Origin: Neisseria dentiae
GTDB taxonomy: Bacteria > Pseudomonadota > Gammaproteobacteria > Burkholderiales > Neisseriaceae
NCBI RefSeq assembly: GCF_024580525.1
Contig: NZ_JANIKQ010000009.1
Location: 46,995 to 110,994 of the forward strand
Reading direction: 5' to 3'
DNA: 64,000 nt
Numbering within the stretch: the first letter of the stretch is position 1; every line of letters begins with the position of its first letter. Below, piece by piece: positions 51,989 through 60,465 of the stretch. The notes under the pieces are model-generated. The model ran no database searches. It was not told where the DNA came from and saw nothing but the letters and a program-made list of their open reading frames with translations. Both the position numbers and the translations under genes were made by a program.

Positions 51989-52468
51989 ATGAGCAAAACC
52001 GATTACCCCGTTACCCCCGCCGTGCGTTTTCTGCGCACACACCAAATAAATTTCATACCGCAGCTTTACCCCTACGAAGAACATGGCGGTACCGCGCATT
52101 CTGCCGCCTGTTTGGGCGTGCCCGAGCATCGGGTTATTAAAACCATCGTTCTGCAAAACGAACAAAAGCAGGGGCTGATTGTGCTGATGCACGGCGACAA
52201 ACAGATTTCCACCCGCAATCTGGCGCGCCAATTGGGCATGAAACACATCGAACCGGCCGACCCGAAACAGGCCAATAAATGGACGGGCTATCTAGTGGGC
52301 GGCACCAGCCCTTTCGGCACAAAAACCGCGCTGCCCGTGTATGTGGAGCGCAGCATTTTGGATCTGGAAACAATTTATATCAACGGCGGCAAACGCGGTT
52401 TTTTGGTAGCGGTGCCGAGTGCCGCCCTGAAAACGCTGGATCCGCAAAGTGTGGATGTAGCGGTTTGA
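51989..52468 (+). CDS. ybaK: Cys-tRNA(Pro)/Cys-tRNA(Cys) deacylase YbaK
   Basis: Trans-editing factor that clears Cys from mischarged tRNA-Pro. The 159-residue protein has the YbaK/INS-domain segments HGGTAHSAACLGVPEHRVIK (catalytic Lys in HRVIKTIVL) and GYLVGGTSPFGTKTALPVYV, plus the C-terminal INGGKRGFLVAVPSAALKTL. ProXp-ala is a related alternative, but the GGxSPFGxK pattern is that of YbaK/EbsC. The ATG at 51989 lies right after a DUS and is preferred over an in-frame start at 51929. Confidence 0.92.
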   Translation: MSKTDYPVTPAVRFLRTHQINFIPQLYPYEEHGGTAHSAACLGVPEHRVIKTIVLQNEQKQGLIVLMHGDKQISTRNLARQLGMKHIEPADPKQANKWTGYLVGGTSPFGTKTALPVYVERSILDLETIYINGGKRGFLVAVPSAALKTLDPQSVDVAV

Positions 52469-52491
52469 GCCTGTTTTAAACTTCTTTTTTC

Positions 52492-52538
52492 AAAAACATC
52501 AGGCCGTCTGAAAGGTTTTCAGACGGCCTGATGTTTTT
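52492..52538. terminator. Long perfect DUS hairpin between ybaK and clpX
   Basis: A 22-bp perfect stem (AAAAACATCAGGCCGTCTGA then AA, and its complement) with a 3-base loop. A runs on one side and T runs on the other make it an excellent bidirectional terminator. Confidence 0.9.
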
Positions 52539-52606
52539 GTATTTTAAAACGGCGGTGCTTTTTTGGATTTTGTAACAGTCTCGGCCTGCCCATACCGTTT
52601 TGCGTT

Positions 52607-53863
52607 TTACGCAGCGGTTTGCAGATACTCGCTGCCGTCCGCTTTCAGCAGTTTGGGCGCCTCTCCTTTTTCAATCACGTTTTCGTTTACCACCACTTTT
52701 TTCACATCCTGCAAATCAGGCAGCATATACATGGTATCAAGCAAACAGCGTTCGACAATCGAGCGCAAACCTCGTGCACCCGTTTTACGCTCCATCGCCT
52801 GCTTGGCAATGCTGCGCAGAGCGGAAGGCAGCACTTCCAACTCAACGCCCTCCATCGCAAACAAAGCCTGATATTGCTTCACCAGCGCGTTTTTCGGCTC
52901 GGTGAGGATATTGATTAAAGCATCTTCGTCCAACTCGGCCAGCGTGGCAATCACAGGCAGGCGGCCGATTAATTCGGGAATCAGGCCGAATTTGATTAAA
53001 TCTTCCGGTTCCACGGTTTCAAACAGGGCGGTGATGTCGGCGTTTTCATCTTTGCTGCTCACCACCGCACCGAAACCGATGCCGCCTTTTTCGGTGCGCT
53101 GGCGGATTACTTTCTCCAAACCGGCAAACGCGCCGCCGCAGATAAACAGGATATTGGTGGTATCGACATTGATAAATTCCTGATTCGGGTGCTTGCGCCC
53201 GCCTTGCGGCGGCACCGAAGCCACCGTGCCTTCAATCAGTTTCAACAGCGCCTGCTGCACGCCCTCGCCCGATACGTCGCGGGTAATCGAAGGGTTGTCG
53301 CTCTTGCGTGAAATTTTGTCGATTTCATCGATATACACAATGCCGCGCTGGGCTTTTTCCACATCGAAATCACATTTGCCCAAAAGCTTGGTAATAATCT
53401 GCTCCACATCTTCGCCCACATAACCCGCTTCGGTGAGCGTAGTGGCATCGGCCATCACAAACGGCACATCGAGTTTGCGCGCCAGCGATTGCGCCAGCAG
53501 GGTTTTGCCCGAACCGGTGGGGCCGATCAGCAGAATATTGCTTTTCGATAATTCCACTTTGTCGCTGCTTTTGGGATGGCGCAAACGTTTATAGTGGTTA
53601 TACACCGCCACCGCCAGCGCTTTTTTCGCCTGTTCCTGCCCGATAACGTGGTCGTTGAGGTTGGCCACGATTTCGGCGGGCGTGGGCAGTTTGTCTTCCC
53701 CCGCACCCGCTTCCTGCATAAAATCATCGTTAGGGTTTTGCAGCATGATGCCGCAGGTTTCCACACATTCGTTGCAGATGTAGGCGTGTTCGCCTTCAAT
53801 CAGGTTTTTTACTTCATGCTCGGGCTTGCCGCAAAACGAGCAATAACGTTTTTCGTCAGACAT
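52607..53863 (-). CDS. clpX: ATP-dependent Clp protease ATP-binding subunit ClpX
   Basis: A hexameric AAA+ unfoldase that feeds substrates to ClpP. The 418-residue protein has the N-terminal four-Cys zinc-binding domain ([28 protein letters not shown]), Walker [19 protein letters not shown], Walker [15 protein letters not shown], sensor-2 region and the pore loop [11 protein letters not shown]. The IGF-type loop that docks ClpP is represented by GIGFGAVV. The ATG is at 53861-53863. clpP, usually just upstream, is not present here: the divergent pbpG region follows. Confidence 0.96.
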   Translation of the reverse strand: MSDEKRYCSFCGKPEHEVKNLIEGEHAYICNECVETCGIMLQNPNDDFMQEAGAGEDKLPTPAEIVANLNDHVIGQEQAKKALAVAVYNHYKRLRHPKSSDKVELSKSNILLIGPTGSGKTLLAQSLARKLDVPFVMADATTLTEAGYVGEDVEQIITKLLGKCDFDVEKAQRGIVYIDEIDKISRKSDNPSITRDVSGEGVQQALLKLIEGTVASVPPQGGRKHPNQEFINVDTTNILFICGGAFAGLEKVIRQRTEKGGIGFGAVVSSKDENADITALFETVEPEDLIKFGLIPELIGRLPVIATLAELDEDALINILTEPKNALVKQYQALFAMEGVELEVLPSALRSIAKQAMERKTGARGLRSIVERCLLDTMYMLPDLQDVKKVVVNENVIEKGEAPKLLKADGSEYLQTAA

Positions 53864-54238
53864 ATTCTATTCTTCAACCATTAACTGTATGCGGAGCCGC
53901 CTGCCGGTGCAGACCGCCCCAAAACGGTTTAGTATAAATACTATCCGCCCGTTTATCAAACCGCGCCGCTTAATTTGCCTTTTAAACCGTTCAGACGGCC
54001 TTTTTTGCATAAAAAAATGCAACGGAAACGTAAAAAATGGCGCAAACTAATGAAAAATATACTTTATTTACTTTACAAGCATTCCCCGCTCCACGATAAT
54101 CCGTCAATCATTTCAAAACAGCGCCGATTTGTCATAAACCCGCACCCCGCCGCCGATTGCGCCGCACATATTTTTCGGGCACGACCGCCGCTGTTTGCTT
54201 TCGAACCTTTCCACGAAACACATACGGAATCCTGCAAA
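53864..54238. other. Divergent promoter region between clpX and pbpG
   Basis: This 375-base stretch is AT-rich, with TAGTATAAATACTA near 53931 (a palindromic TATA-like stretch), an isolated DUS near 53992 and A/T runs near 54050. One frame stays open into pbpG, but its codon pattern and composition do not look coding. Confidence 0.5.
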
Positions 54239-55174
54239 ATGAATTTCAGCAAAAAAATCGCCGCCGCCTGCCTGAGCATCGGTTTGGCCGCGTTTTCCCT
54301 GCCTGCCGCCGCCGATGATTTGGATGTGCTCGGCCAGTTTTTGGAACAAAACTTTCCGGTAGAAAGCGATCCGATAGGCGCGTTTGCCGCCATGAATGCC
54401 GCCGAACAGGTGGAAGCGCAAGCCGCTTATGCCGGCCCGCTGCTCGCTTCGCAGTCGGCACTGATCGTGAACAACAAAACCGGCGAAATTCTGTTTCAGA
54501 AAAACCCCAACCGCGTGATGCCCATCGCTTCGATTTCCAAACTGATGTCGGCAATGGTGGTGCTTGATGCCGACCAAAACATGAGCGAGCGCATCACCAT
54601 CACCGAAGCCGAAATCGACCGTCTCAAAGGCACCGGCAGCCGCTTAACCGTGGGCACCACGCTGACGCGCGCCGAAATGCTGCACCTGAGCCTGATGAGC
54701 AGTGAAAACCGCGCCACCCACGCACTCGGCCGCAGCTATCCCGGCGGGATGGGCGCATTTGTGAGCGCCATGAACCGCAAAGCCCAAAGTCTCGGCATGA
54801 CCAACACCCGTTTTTACGAGCCGACCGGCTTGGATTTCCGCAACGTTTCCACCGCCAACGATTTGAACAAACTGGTGCAGGCCGCCAGCAAATATCCGGT
54901 TATCCGCCGCGACAGCACTTCCAACTACCGCTCGGTTTACACCAACCGCGGCCAAACCAGCTATAAAAACAGTAATTCGCTGGTGCGCGAAGGCGGCTGG
55001 AATATCGAATTGCAGAAAACCGGCTATATCCGCGAAGCAGGCCGCTCGATGGTGGTGCGCGCCAATGTGCAAAACCAGCCGGTTACCATCGTTTTGCTGA
55101 ATGCACCCTCCTCCCTCAGCCGCGTAAACGATGCGCGCAAAATCGAATCGTGGATGTTGCAGCGCCGCTCTTAA
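54239..55174 (+). CDS. pbpG: D-alanyl-D-alanine endopeptidase, PBP7/8 type
   Basis: A low-molecular-weight penicillin-binding protein that cuts D-Ala-mDAP cross-links. The 311-residue protein has a Sec signal (KIAAACLSIGLAAFSLPAAA), a short Ala-rich stretch and a class C-type S11 peptidase domain. Its motifs are SxxK in PIASISKLMSAMVVLDADQ, SxN in LMSSENRATHALGRSYPGG and KTG in ELQKTGYIREAGRSM. It lacks the C-terminal amphipathic anchor of PBP5/DacA. The ATG at 54239 gives the signal peptide, whereas in-frame sequence back to 53975 is judged non-coding. A DUS hairpin follows the stop. In gonococci the homologue is called PBP4. Confidence 0.9.
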   Translation: MNFSKKIAAACLSIGLAAFSLPAAADDLDVLGQFLEQNFPVESDPIGAFAAMNAAEQVEAQAAYAGPLLASQSALIVNNKTGEILFQKNPNRVMPIASISKLMSAMVVLDADQNMSERITITEAEIDRLKGTGSRLTVGTTLTRAEMLHLSLMSSENRATHALGRSYPGGMGAFVSAMNRKAQSLGMTNTRFYEPTGLDFRNVSTANDLNKLVQAASKYPVIRRDSTSNYRSVYTNRGQTSYKNSNSLVREGGWNIELQKTGYIREAGRSMVVRANVQNQPVTIVLLNAPSSLSRVNDARKIESWMLQRRS

Positions 55175-55199
55175 GCACAATGCAAATCTGCCCGCCAAA

Positions 55200-55233
55200 C
55201 AAAGGCCGTCTGAAATATTTCAGACGGCCTTTG
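55200..55233 (+). terminator. DUS hairpin terminator of pbpG
   Basis: CAAAGGCCGTCTGAAA and its complement flank a 2-base loop, 26 bases after the stop. Confidence 0.8.
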
Positions 55234-55310
55234 TGCGCATACCACAACAAAGCCTTTGTTTTATTTAAACAAAGCGTTTTTACTGCAACTTGCAATAAAA
55301 TAACTATAGT

Positions 55311-55351
55311 TTTACTCTAATTTTAGGCAAAGCTAGAGTATAATGCCTAAA
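55311..55351 (+). promoter_or_regulatory. Nested dyads over the promoter of the nitronate-monooxygenase-like gene
   Basis: TATAAT at 55339-55344. Two interleaved inverted repeats surround it: ACTCTA (55314) with TAGAGT (55334), and TTTAGGCA (55322) with TGCCTAAA (55344). Such dyads over a -10 box suggest an operator. Confidence 0.45.
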
Positions 55352-55444
55352 CATCATACGCACACATTGATGCGTTGCACTGCCGGCCAACGGCAAACAA
55401 CTGCTCAAGTTTATGCAACACATTGAACAACTAAGGAAATATAT

Positions 55445-56611
55445 ATGCAGCACAGCTTCGACCCTTTGGTTATCCGCGGCAAATCGCTGATTCCGATCGT
55501 ACAGGGCGGCATGGGCGTAGGCGTATCCGCATCCAAATTATCCAGCGCCGTGGCTCGGGAAAACGGCTTGGGCACCATCGCCAGCGTGGACTTGCGCCAC
55601 CTGCACGACGATCTGCTGGCCGAATCCAAAATCAATCCTTCCGAAGAAAAATACGCCAAGCTCAACCACATTGCGCTCGACCGTGAAATTCAAAAAGCCA
55701 AAGCAGATGCGCAAGGCAAAGGCATGATTGCCGTGAATGTGATGAAAGCGGTGAAAGACCACCAGCGTTTGGTGCGCCAAGCCTGCGAGTCGGGTGCCGA
55801 TGCCATTGTGATGGGCGCCGGGCTGCCGCTCGACTTACCCGAAATGACCGAGGGCTACCACCAAAACGTTGCCCTGCTGCCGATTCTTTCCGAATCGCGC
55901 GGCATCAACATCGTGTTGAAACGCTGGATGAAAAAAGGCATTCTGCCCGATGCCATCGTTATCGAACACCCTGCCCACGCCGCCGGGCACTTGGGCGCGA
56001 TGACGGTAGATGGTGTAAACGATGAAAAATTCGAGTTTAAGCGCGTGATCGAAGAAACGTTTGAAGTGTTTAAGAAACTCGGTTTGGAAAGCGAAAAAAT
56101 CCCGTTGGTGCTGGCCGGCGGCATGGCTAATTTTGAAAAAATCACCACAGCGCTGAAAAGCTGGGGCGCTTCCGCCGTGCAAATCGGCACCGCTTTCGCC
56201 GTTACCGAAGAAGGCGACGCCCATCTGAACTTCAAACAAACGCTTGCGGGCGCGCCGATAGAGCAAGTGGTGGAATTTATGTCGGTGGCGGGCCTGCCTG
56301 CGCGCGGTGTGCGCACCAAATTTCTCGACAGCTACATCAAGCGTGAAGCCAAACTTCAGGCCAATGCCAAAGCCGACCCCCGCCGTTGCACGCAGGGTAT
56401 CAATTGCTTGTCGGTATGCGGCTTGCGCGACGGCTTGGAAAAAGTAGGCCAGTTCTGCATCGACATCCAACTGGCCGCCGCTTGGCGCGGCGAAGTCGAT
56501 AAGGGTTTGTTCTTCAGAGGCAAAGACCCGCTTCCTTTCGGCAATGCCATCAAAAGCGTGCGCGAAACCATTCAATATCTGTTGCAAGGCCACCCCGTAC
56601 AGCAAGGTTAA
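55445..56611 (+). CDS. Nitronate monooxygenase / NAD(P)H-dependent flavin oxidoreductase family protein
   Basis: A 388-residue FMN-binding TIM-barrel protein. The N-terminus is PIVQGGMGVGVSASKLSSAV, with IAVNVMKAVKDHQRLVRQAC in the FMN region, then VIEHPAHAAGHLGAM with the conserved His of class I nitronate monooxygenases, and GASAVQIGTAFAVTEEGDAH near the phosphate site. Cys-rich segments near the end (RRCTQGINCLSVCGLRDGLE) are unusual for simple nitronate monooxygenases and could hold a cofactor or disulfide. FabK-type enoyl reductase belongs to the same superfamily, but fabI is already present. It is a single gene behind a long AT-rich upstream region with operator-like dyads. Confidence 0.8.
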   Translation: MQHSFDPLVIRGKSLIPIVQGGMGVGVSASKLSSAVARENGLGTIASVDLRHLHDDLLAESKINPSEEKYAKLNHIALDREIQKAKADAQGKGMIAVNVMKAVKDHQRLVRQACESGADAIVMGAGLPLDLPEMTEGYHQNVALLPILSESRGINIVLKRWMKKGILPDAIVIEHPAHAAGHLGAMTVDGVNDEKFEFKRVIEETFEVFKKLGLESEKIPLVLAGGMANFEKITTALKSWGASAVQIGTAFAVTEEGDAHLNFKQTLAGAPIEQVVEFMSVAGLPARGVRTKFLDSYIKREAKLQANAKADPRRCTQGINCLSVCGLRDGLEKVGQFCIDIQLAAAWRGEVDKGLFFRGKDPLPFGNAIKSVRETIQYLLQGHPVQQG

Positions 56612-56629
56612 GCCGTGTCAATACAGGCC

Positions 56630-56827
56630 GAGACCTTTGCAAAAATACCCTTAAGGCCGTCTGAAATGCTTAAATACCGTCATTCCCGCGTAGGCGGGAA
56701 TCCAGATGGAAATATTGAAGCATTGATTAAAACAAATACTTGGATGCCAAGCGTCTGGATTCCCGCCTACGCGGGAATGACGGAGTTCAGATTTTTTAGA
56801 TAGCAATTTGAATTTTGCAAAGGTCTC
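56630..56827. mobile_element. Composite repeat with dRS3 pair, 198 bp
   Basis: The ends are GAGACCTTTGCAAAAATACC and AATTTTGCAAAGGTCTC. Two opposing dRS3 copies (near 56683 and 56757) flank a spacer different from the 20811 and 33281 copies (AGCATTGATTAAAACAAATA), so the outer frame is conserved while the core varies. The gap 56612-57030 holds no gene. Confidence 0.75.
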
Positions 56828-56964
56828 AGGCTGTTTGAAAATAAATTTGGCTCAAACACTATAAAGCTGCAAAATATTTTCAGACGGCCTGCGGTCTGCT
56901 CAAAGTCTCTTTAAGCTTAGTTTAATCAATACCGCTCCCGCCCTACCCGTTTATTCCCCTCAAT

Positions 56965-57009
56965 AAAAAAACCGAACCGCCCGTGTTTATCAGGCGGTTC
57001 GGTTTTTTT
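56965..57009 (-). terminator. Strong non-DUS terminator of the pot operon
   Basis: AAAAAAACCGAACCGCC and its complement (17 bp) flank an 11-base loop, 21 bases after the potI stop. A and T runs flank it on both sides. Confidence 0.9.
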
Positions 57010-57030
57010 ATTACAGGCAGGCTTGCCTCA

Positions 57031-57921
57031 TCAGCGGCCCACTTTCTCCAAAGCCAATTTCTCCTGCCGGTAGGCTTCGGCGGCTTCGCGTTCGCGTTTG
57101 GTGGCTTGGCGCATCATGTAGTAATTGATGAGAATCACCAATGTGCCGACGATGGTAATCATGATGGTTGCCAACACGTTCATCTGCGGATCGAGGCCGA
57201 GTTTGATTTTAGAGAAAATCACTTGCGGCAAGGTGGAAGAACCGGGACCGGAAAGGAACGAGGTAATCACCAAGTCATCCAACGACAAGGTAATGCCGAG
57301 TAAAAAACCCGAAGCGATGGCCGGTGCAATCAGCGGCAGGGTAATCACAAAAAAGATTTTTAACGGGCGGGCACCCAAGTCCATAGCCGCTTCTTCCAGC
57401 GATTGGTCCAACTCGATCAAACGCGAGCGGATCACCACGGTGATATAGGCCATACACAAGGTGGTGTGCCCCAGAAAAATGGTGAAAAAGCCGCGGTCGA
57501 AATAAAGCCAACTCAGCAAATCGCTGCTTTGCAAAAACATCTGCACCTGAATAATCAGCAGCAGCATGGATAAGCCGGTAATCACATCAGGCATCACCAT
57601 CGGCGCCGACACCATGCCGGCAAACAAGGTGCTGCCGCGGAACCGCTTGATGCGTGCCAGCGCATAACCTGCCAATGTACCGAGCACAACGGCGGCCAAC
57701 GACGACACTACGGCAATCCGCAACGACAGCCAAGCCGCTTCGAGAATGGTGCTGTTATTCATCAGCGCACCATACCATTTGGTTGAAAAGCCGCCCCAAA
57801 CGGTTACCAGCTTGGATTCGTTAAACGAATAAACCACCAACACCACCAACGGGATATACAGGAAGGCCAAACCCAAACCCAGCATCAATTTGAGAAACCA
57901 AGACAATCTGTTTGACGACAT
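57031..57921 (-). CDS. potI: Polyamine ABC transporter permease (PotI/PotC type)
   Basis: A 296-residue inner-membrane permease with six helices. The EAA loop reads SLEEAAMDLGARPLKIFFVI, and LSLDDLVITSFLSGPGSSTL is typical of PotC/PotI. It pairs with the PotH-type permease and the PotG-type ATPase encoded upstream to import putrescine or spermidine. Its ATG (57919-57921) shares one base with the stop of potH (TAATG), indicating coupled translation. The C-terminal tail (QATKREREAAEAYRQEKLAL) is charged and slightly long. potC would be the name if the substrate is spermidine. Confidence 0.9.
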   Translation of the reverse strand: MSSNRLSWFLKLMLGLGLAFLYIPLVVLVVYSFNESKLVTVWGGFSTKWYGALMNNSTILEAAWLSLRIAVVSSLAAVVLGTLAGYALARIKRFRGSTLFAGMVSAPMVMPDVITGLSMLLLIIQVQMFLQSSDLLSWLYFDRGFFTIFLGHTTLCMAYITVVIRSRLIELDQSLEEAAMDLGARPLKIFFVITLPLIAPAIASGFLLGITLSLDDLVITSFLSGPGSSTLPQVIFSKIKLGLDPQMNVLATIMITIVGTLVILINYYMMRQATKREREAAEAYRQEKLALEKVGR

Positions 57922-58898
57922 TATTTGGCCCCTTCTTCAAGTTCACGGTTTTCATAACGGTGGAACAGCACAATCGGAATCACCAGCAGAATCACCATCA
58001 CCACGGCAACGGCGGAAGCCAGCGGCCAGTTGTTCTGATCGAAGAACGCCTGCCACAACACTTTACCGATCATCAGGTTTTCCGAGCCGCCTACCAGTTC
58101 GGGAATCACATATTCGCCCACCGCCGGCACGAATACCAGCATCGAGCCTGCGATAATGCCGGTTTTCGACAACGGCAAGGTAATCGCGAAAAAGGCTTTT
58201 ACCGGCCCCGCGCCCAAATCGGATGCGGCCTCCAGCAGCCTGCCGTCAAGTTTCACCAGTTGGGTGTAGAGCGGCAGGATCATAAACGGCAGATAGGCGT
58301 AAACCATCACCAGATTCAGCGAAAACGAGTTGTAAAACAGGTTTAGCGGCTCGCTGATTACGCCGTATTTCAACAAAAAGTTGTTGATGATGCCGTTGTG
58401 CCCCAACAACCCCATCCAAGCGTAAACACGCAACAGAAACGAAGTCCAGAAAGGCAGCATAATCGCCAGCAGCAGGCCGTTCCGGTAAGCGGGATTGGCG
58501 CGCGAAATGGCGTAGGCAATCGGATAACCGAGCGCAAGGCAGATTAAGGTGGTGGTCAGCGCGGTTTTAATCGACAGCCAATAAGTGAGCAGATAAATAT
58601 TGTTGCCGTTTCCCGCTGCAAACGGGTTGAGCATCTGCCCCAGGCTGCTCCAGAAATTTTGGAAAATATCCGAATAGTTTTGATAACTCAGCGCGATATT
58701 CATCCTTCCCATATCGGGATCGGTGGTAATCAGCGGCGAATAAGGCGGAATGGCAATTTCCTGCTCGGCAAAGCTGATTTTCAGCACAATCGCAAATGGC
58801 ACCAAAAACAGCACCAACAGCCAGATATAGGGTACGGCAATCACCGCCCGCTGCCCCGGCCGGCGCAGCAGTTTGCGTTTCAGTTTTTTCAGTTTCAT
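57921..58898 (-). CDS. potH: Polyamine ABC transporter permease (PotH/PotB type)
   Basis: A 325-residue permease with six helices and a basic N-terminus (MKLKKLKRKLLRRPGQRAVI). The EAA loop is LLEAASDLGAGPVKAFFAIT, and PAVGEYVIPELVGGSENLMI follows. The insertion of about 50 residues after the first helix (ITTDPDMGRMNIALSYQNYS and onward) is characteristic of PotH. The ATG at 58896-58898 is preceded by AAGGA; a TTG at 58913 is rejected. It lies 16 bases after potG and is coupled to potI. Confidence 0.9.
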   Translation of the reverse strand: MKLKKLKRKLLRRPGQRAVIAVPYIWLLVLFLVPFAIVLKISFAEQEIAIPPYSPLITTDPDMGRMNIALSYQNYSDIFQNFWSSLGQMLNPFAAGNGNNIYLLTYWLSIKTALTTTLICLALGYPIAYAISRANPAYRNGLLLAIMLPFWTSFLLRVYAWMGLLGHNGIINNFLLKYGVISEPLNLFYNSFSLNLVMVYAYLPFMILPLYTQLVKLDGRLLEAASDLGAGPVKAFFAITLPLSKTGIIAGSMLVFVPAVGEYVIPELVGGSENLMIGKVLWQAFFDQNNWPLASAVAVVMVILLVIPIVLFHRYENRELEEGAK

Positions 58899-58914
58899 CG
58901 CGTATCCTTGCAAC

Positions 58915-60039
58915 TTAGCTGAACAGAGGGGTAGGTTGGTTTTCGGGCCAGCTTACATAAACGGTTTCATCCCAAGTGGGCGGCGTGATATTGCGCACAT
59001 ACCAATACGGCGCAGGCACTTGGCTCTTGATTACGCGGCCGTTAGCCAGCTGTATGTGGTAGATGGTAAAGCTGCCCAGATAGGCGATTTCTTTGATAAT
59101 GCCTTTTTCCCAGTTGAAGCCGCCCTCTTCCGCCGGCTGTTCTTTATGCACGTCGATGTCTTCAGGGCGGATGCTGATCCACAAATTCTGCTCGGCGCGG
59201 CCGCCCAAACCGTGGTCAATGCGCACTTTGTTTTCCAATTCGGGCGATTCGATAACGGCGTAATCGGCATGGTCCTCCAAAACCACGCCTTCGAAAATAT
59301 TGGTTTCCCCGATAAACTCCGCAGTAAAGCGGCTGTTGGGGAAATCATACACATCACTAGGCGTGCCTACTTGTTGCAGCTTGCCTTCCGACATAATCGC
59401 CACGCGGGTGGCCATGGTCATGGCTTCTTCTTGGTCGTGCGTTACCATAATGCAGGTTACACCCACTTGCTCCAACGTATTAACCAACTCAAGCTGGGTT
59501 TGTTGGCGCAGTTTTTTATCCAATGCGCCCAAAGGTTCGTCGAGCAGCAGGATTTTCGGGCGCTTGGCCAAGCTGCGCGCCAAAGCCACGCGCTGCTGCT
59601 GGCCGCCTGAAAGCTGGTGCGGCTTGCGCTTGGCGAATTTGGTCATTTGCACCAAACGCAGCATTTCTTCGACACGGTCGATAATTTCGCCTTTGGGCAC
59701 TTTGTCCTGCTTCAAACCGAACGCGATGTTCTGCTCCACCGTCATATGCGGAAACAGCGCATAGCTTTGAAACATCATATTAATCGGGCGCTCATAGGGC
59801 GCAAGGCGGGTAATATCCTGGCCGTCGAGAATGATTTTGCCCTGATTCGGTGTTTCCATGCCCGCCAGCATACGCAACAGTGTGGACTTGCCGCTGCCCG
59901 AGCTGCCCAACAGGGCGAAAATTTCATGTTTTTCAATATCTAAGTCGATGTGATCGACAGCATAATTGTCACCAAACTTTTTCACCAAACCTTGAATTTG
60001 CAGATAAGGCTGGGTGGAAGACGCAGTGGTTGCGTTCAT
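58915..60039 (-). CDS. potG: Polyamine ABC transporter ATP-binding protein (PotG/PotA type)
   Basis: A 374-residue ATPase with Walker A LLGSSGSGKSTLLRML, Q-loop MMFQSYALFPHMTVEQNIAF, signature LSGGQQQRVALARSL, Walker B ILLLDEPLGALDKKL and switch His in VTHDQEEAMTMA. A C-terminal TOBE-type regulatory domain covers about 290-374. NMMFQSYALFPHMTVEQNIA and the KRKPHQ segment match E. coli PotG closely, hence the name. The ATG at 60037-60039 has GGAGTATTG upstream. It is the first gene of potG-potH-potI. The substrate-binding protein (PotF/PotD) is not in the window, as expected for neisseriae, where potD-like genes are scattered. Confidence 0.9.
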   Translation of the reverse strand: MNATTASSTQPYLQIQGLVKKFGDNYAVDHIDLDIEKHEIFALLGSSGSGKSTLLRMLAGMETPNQGKIILDGQDITRLAPYERPINMMFQSYALFPHMTVEQNIAFGLKQDKVPKGEIIDRVEEMLRLVQMTKFAKRKPHQLSGGQQQRVALARSLAKRPKILLLDEPLGALDKKLRQQTQLELVNTLEQVGVTCIMVTHDQEEAMTMATRVAIMSEGKLQQVGTPSDVYDFPNSRFTAEFIGETNIFEGVVLEDHADYAVIESPELENKVRIDHGLGGRAEQNLWISIRPEDIDVHKEQPAEEGGFNWEKGIIKEIAYLGSFTIYHIQLANGRVIKSQVPAPYWYVRNITPPTWDETVYVSWPENQPTPLFS

Positions 60040-60465
60040 AAGCAATACTCCAATCGATAACGGGTACCGGCGAAACGGGTTTCGCAAAGGGTGAAAATAA
60101 AGCTGTTTGATTGCCTGATGAAAACCGTTTTAAAACGCATCCAAACAAAACGGTTTTCTTTAAAAAGCGCACGGGCAGCATGGAAATTTCTAAGGGCTGT
60201 GGAAAACCCGTTAAGGTTGCCGACAGCCCCGCCTGAATCTGTAATTATATTAGCCTATGCCTAAATGGGGCAATACAAAATTAAGCTTTTGAACCGTTGG
60301 AAAAACTTCCTGCTTATATTGATACAGTCGATCAATACAGGCAAAGAACAAACGAAAGGTTTTTCATAACCACAGCCTGGGCACCTTATCATTAGCAACA
60401 GGCCGTCTGAAATCATTTCAGACGGCCTGTTATGTTGCACGATAGCACTATTTTCAAACGGTTTT
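60040..60465. other. Gap between potG and acnD
   Basis: 426 bases with AT-rich sequence presumed to hold the pot promoter (60040-60260), a stretch without recognisable features, and the acnD terminator at 60397-60431. No gene was seen. Confidence 0.5.
60397..60431 (-). terminator. DUS hairpin terminator of acnD
   Basis: AACAGGCCGTCTGAAA and its complement flank a 3-base loop, 35 bases downstream of the acnD stop. Confidence 0.8.

Noticed and set aside
53975..54238. In-frame upstream extension of pbpG
   Set aside because: AT-rich and without coding character; the ATG at 54239 gives a proper signal peptide.
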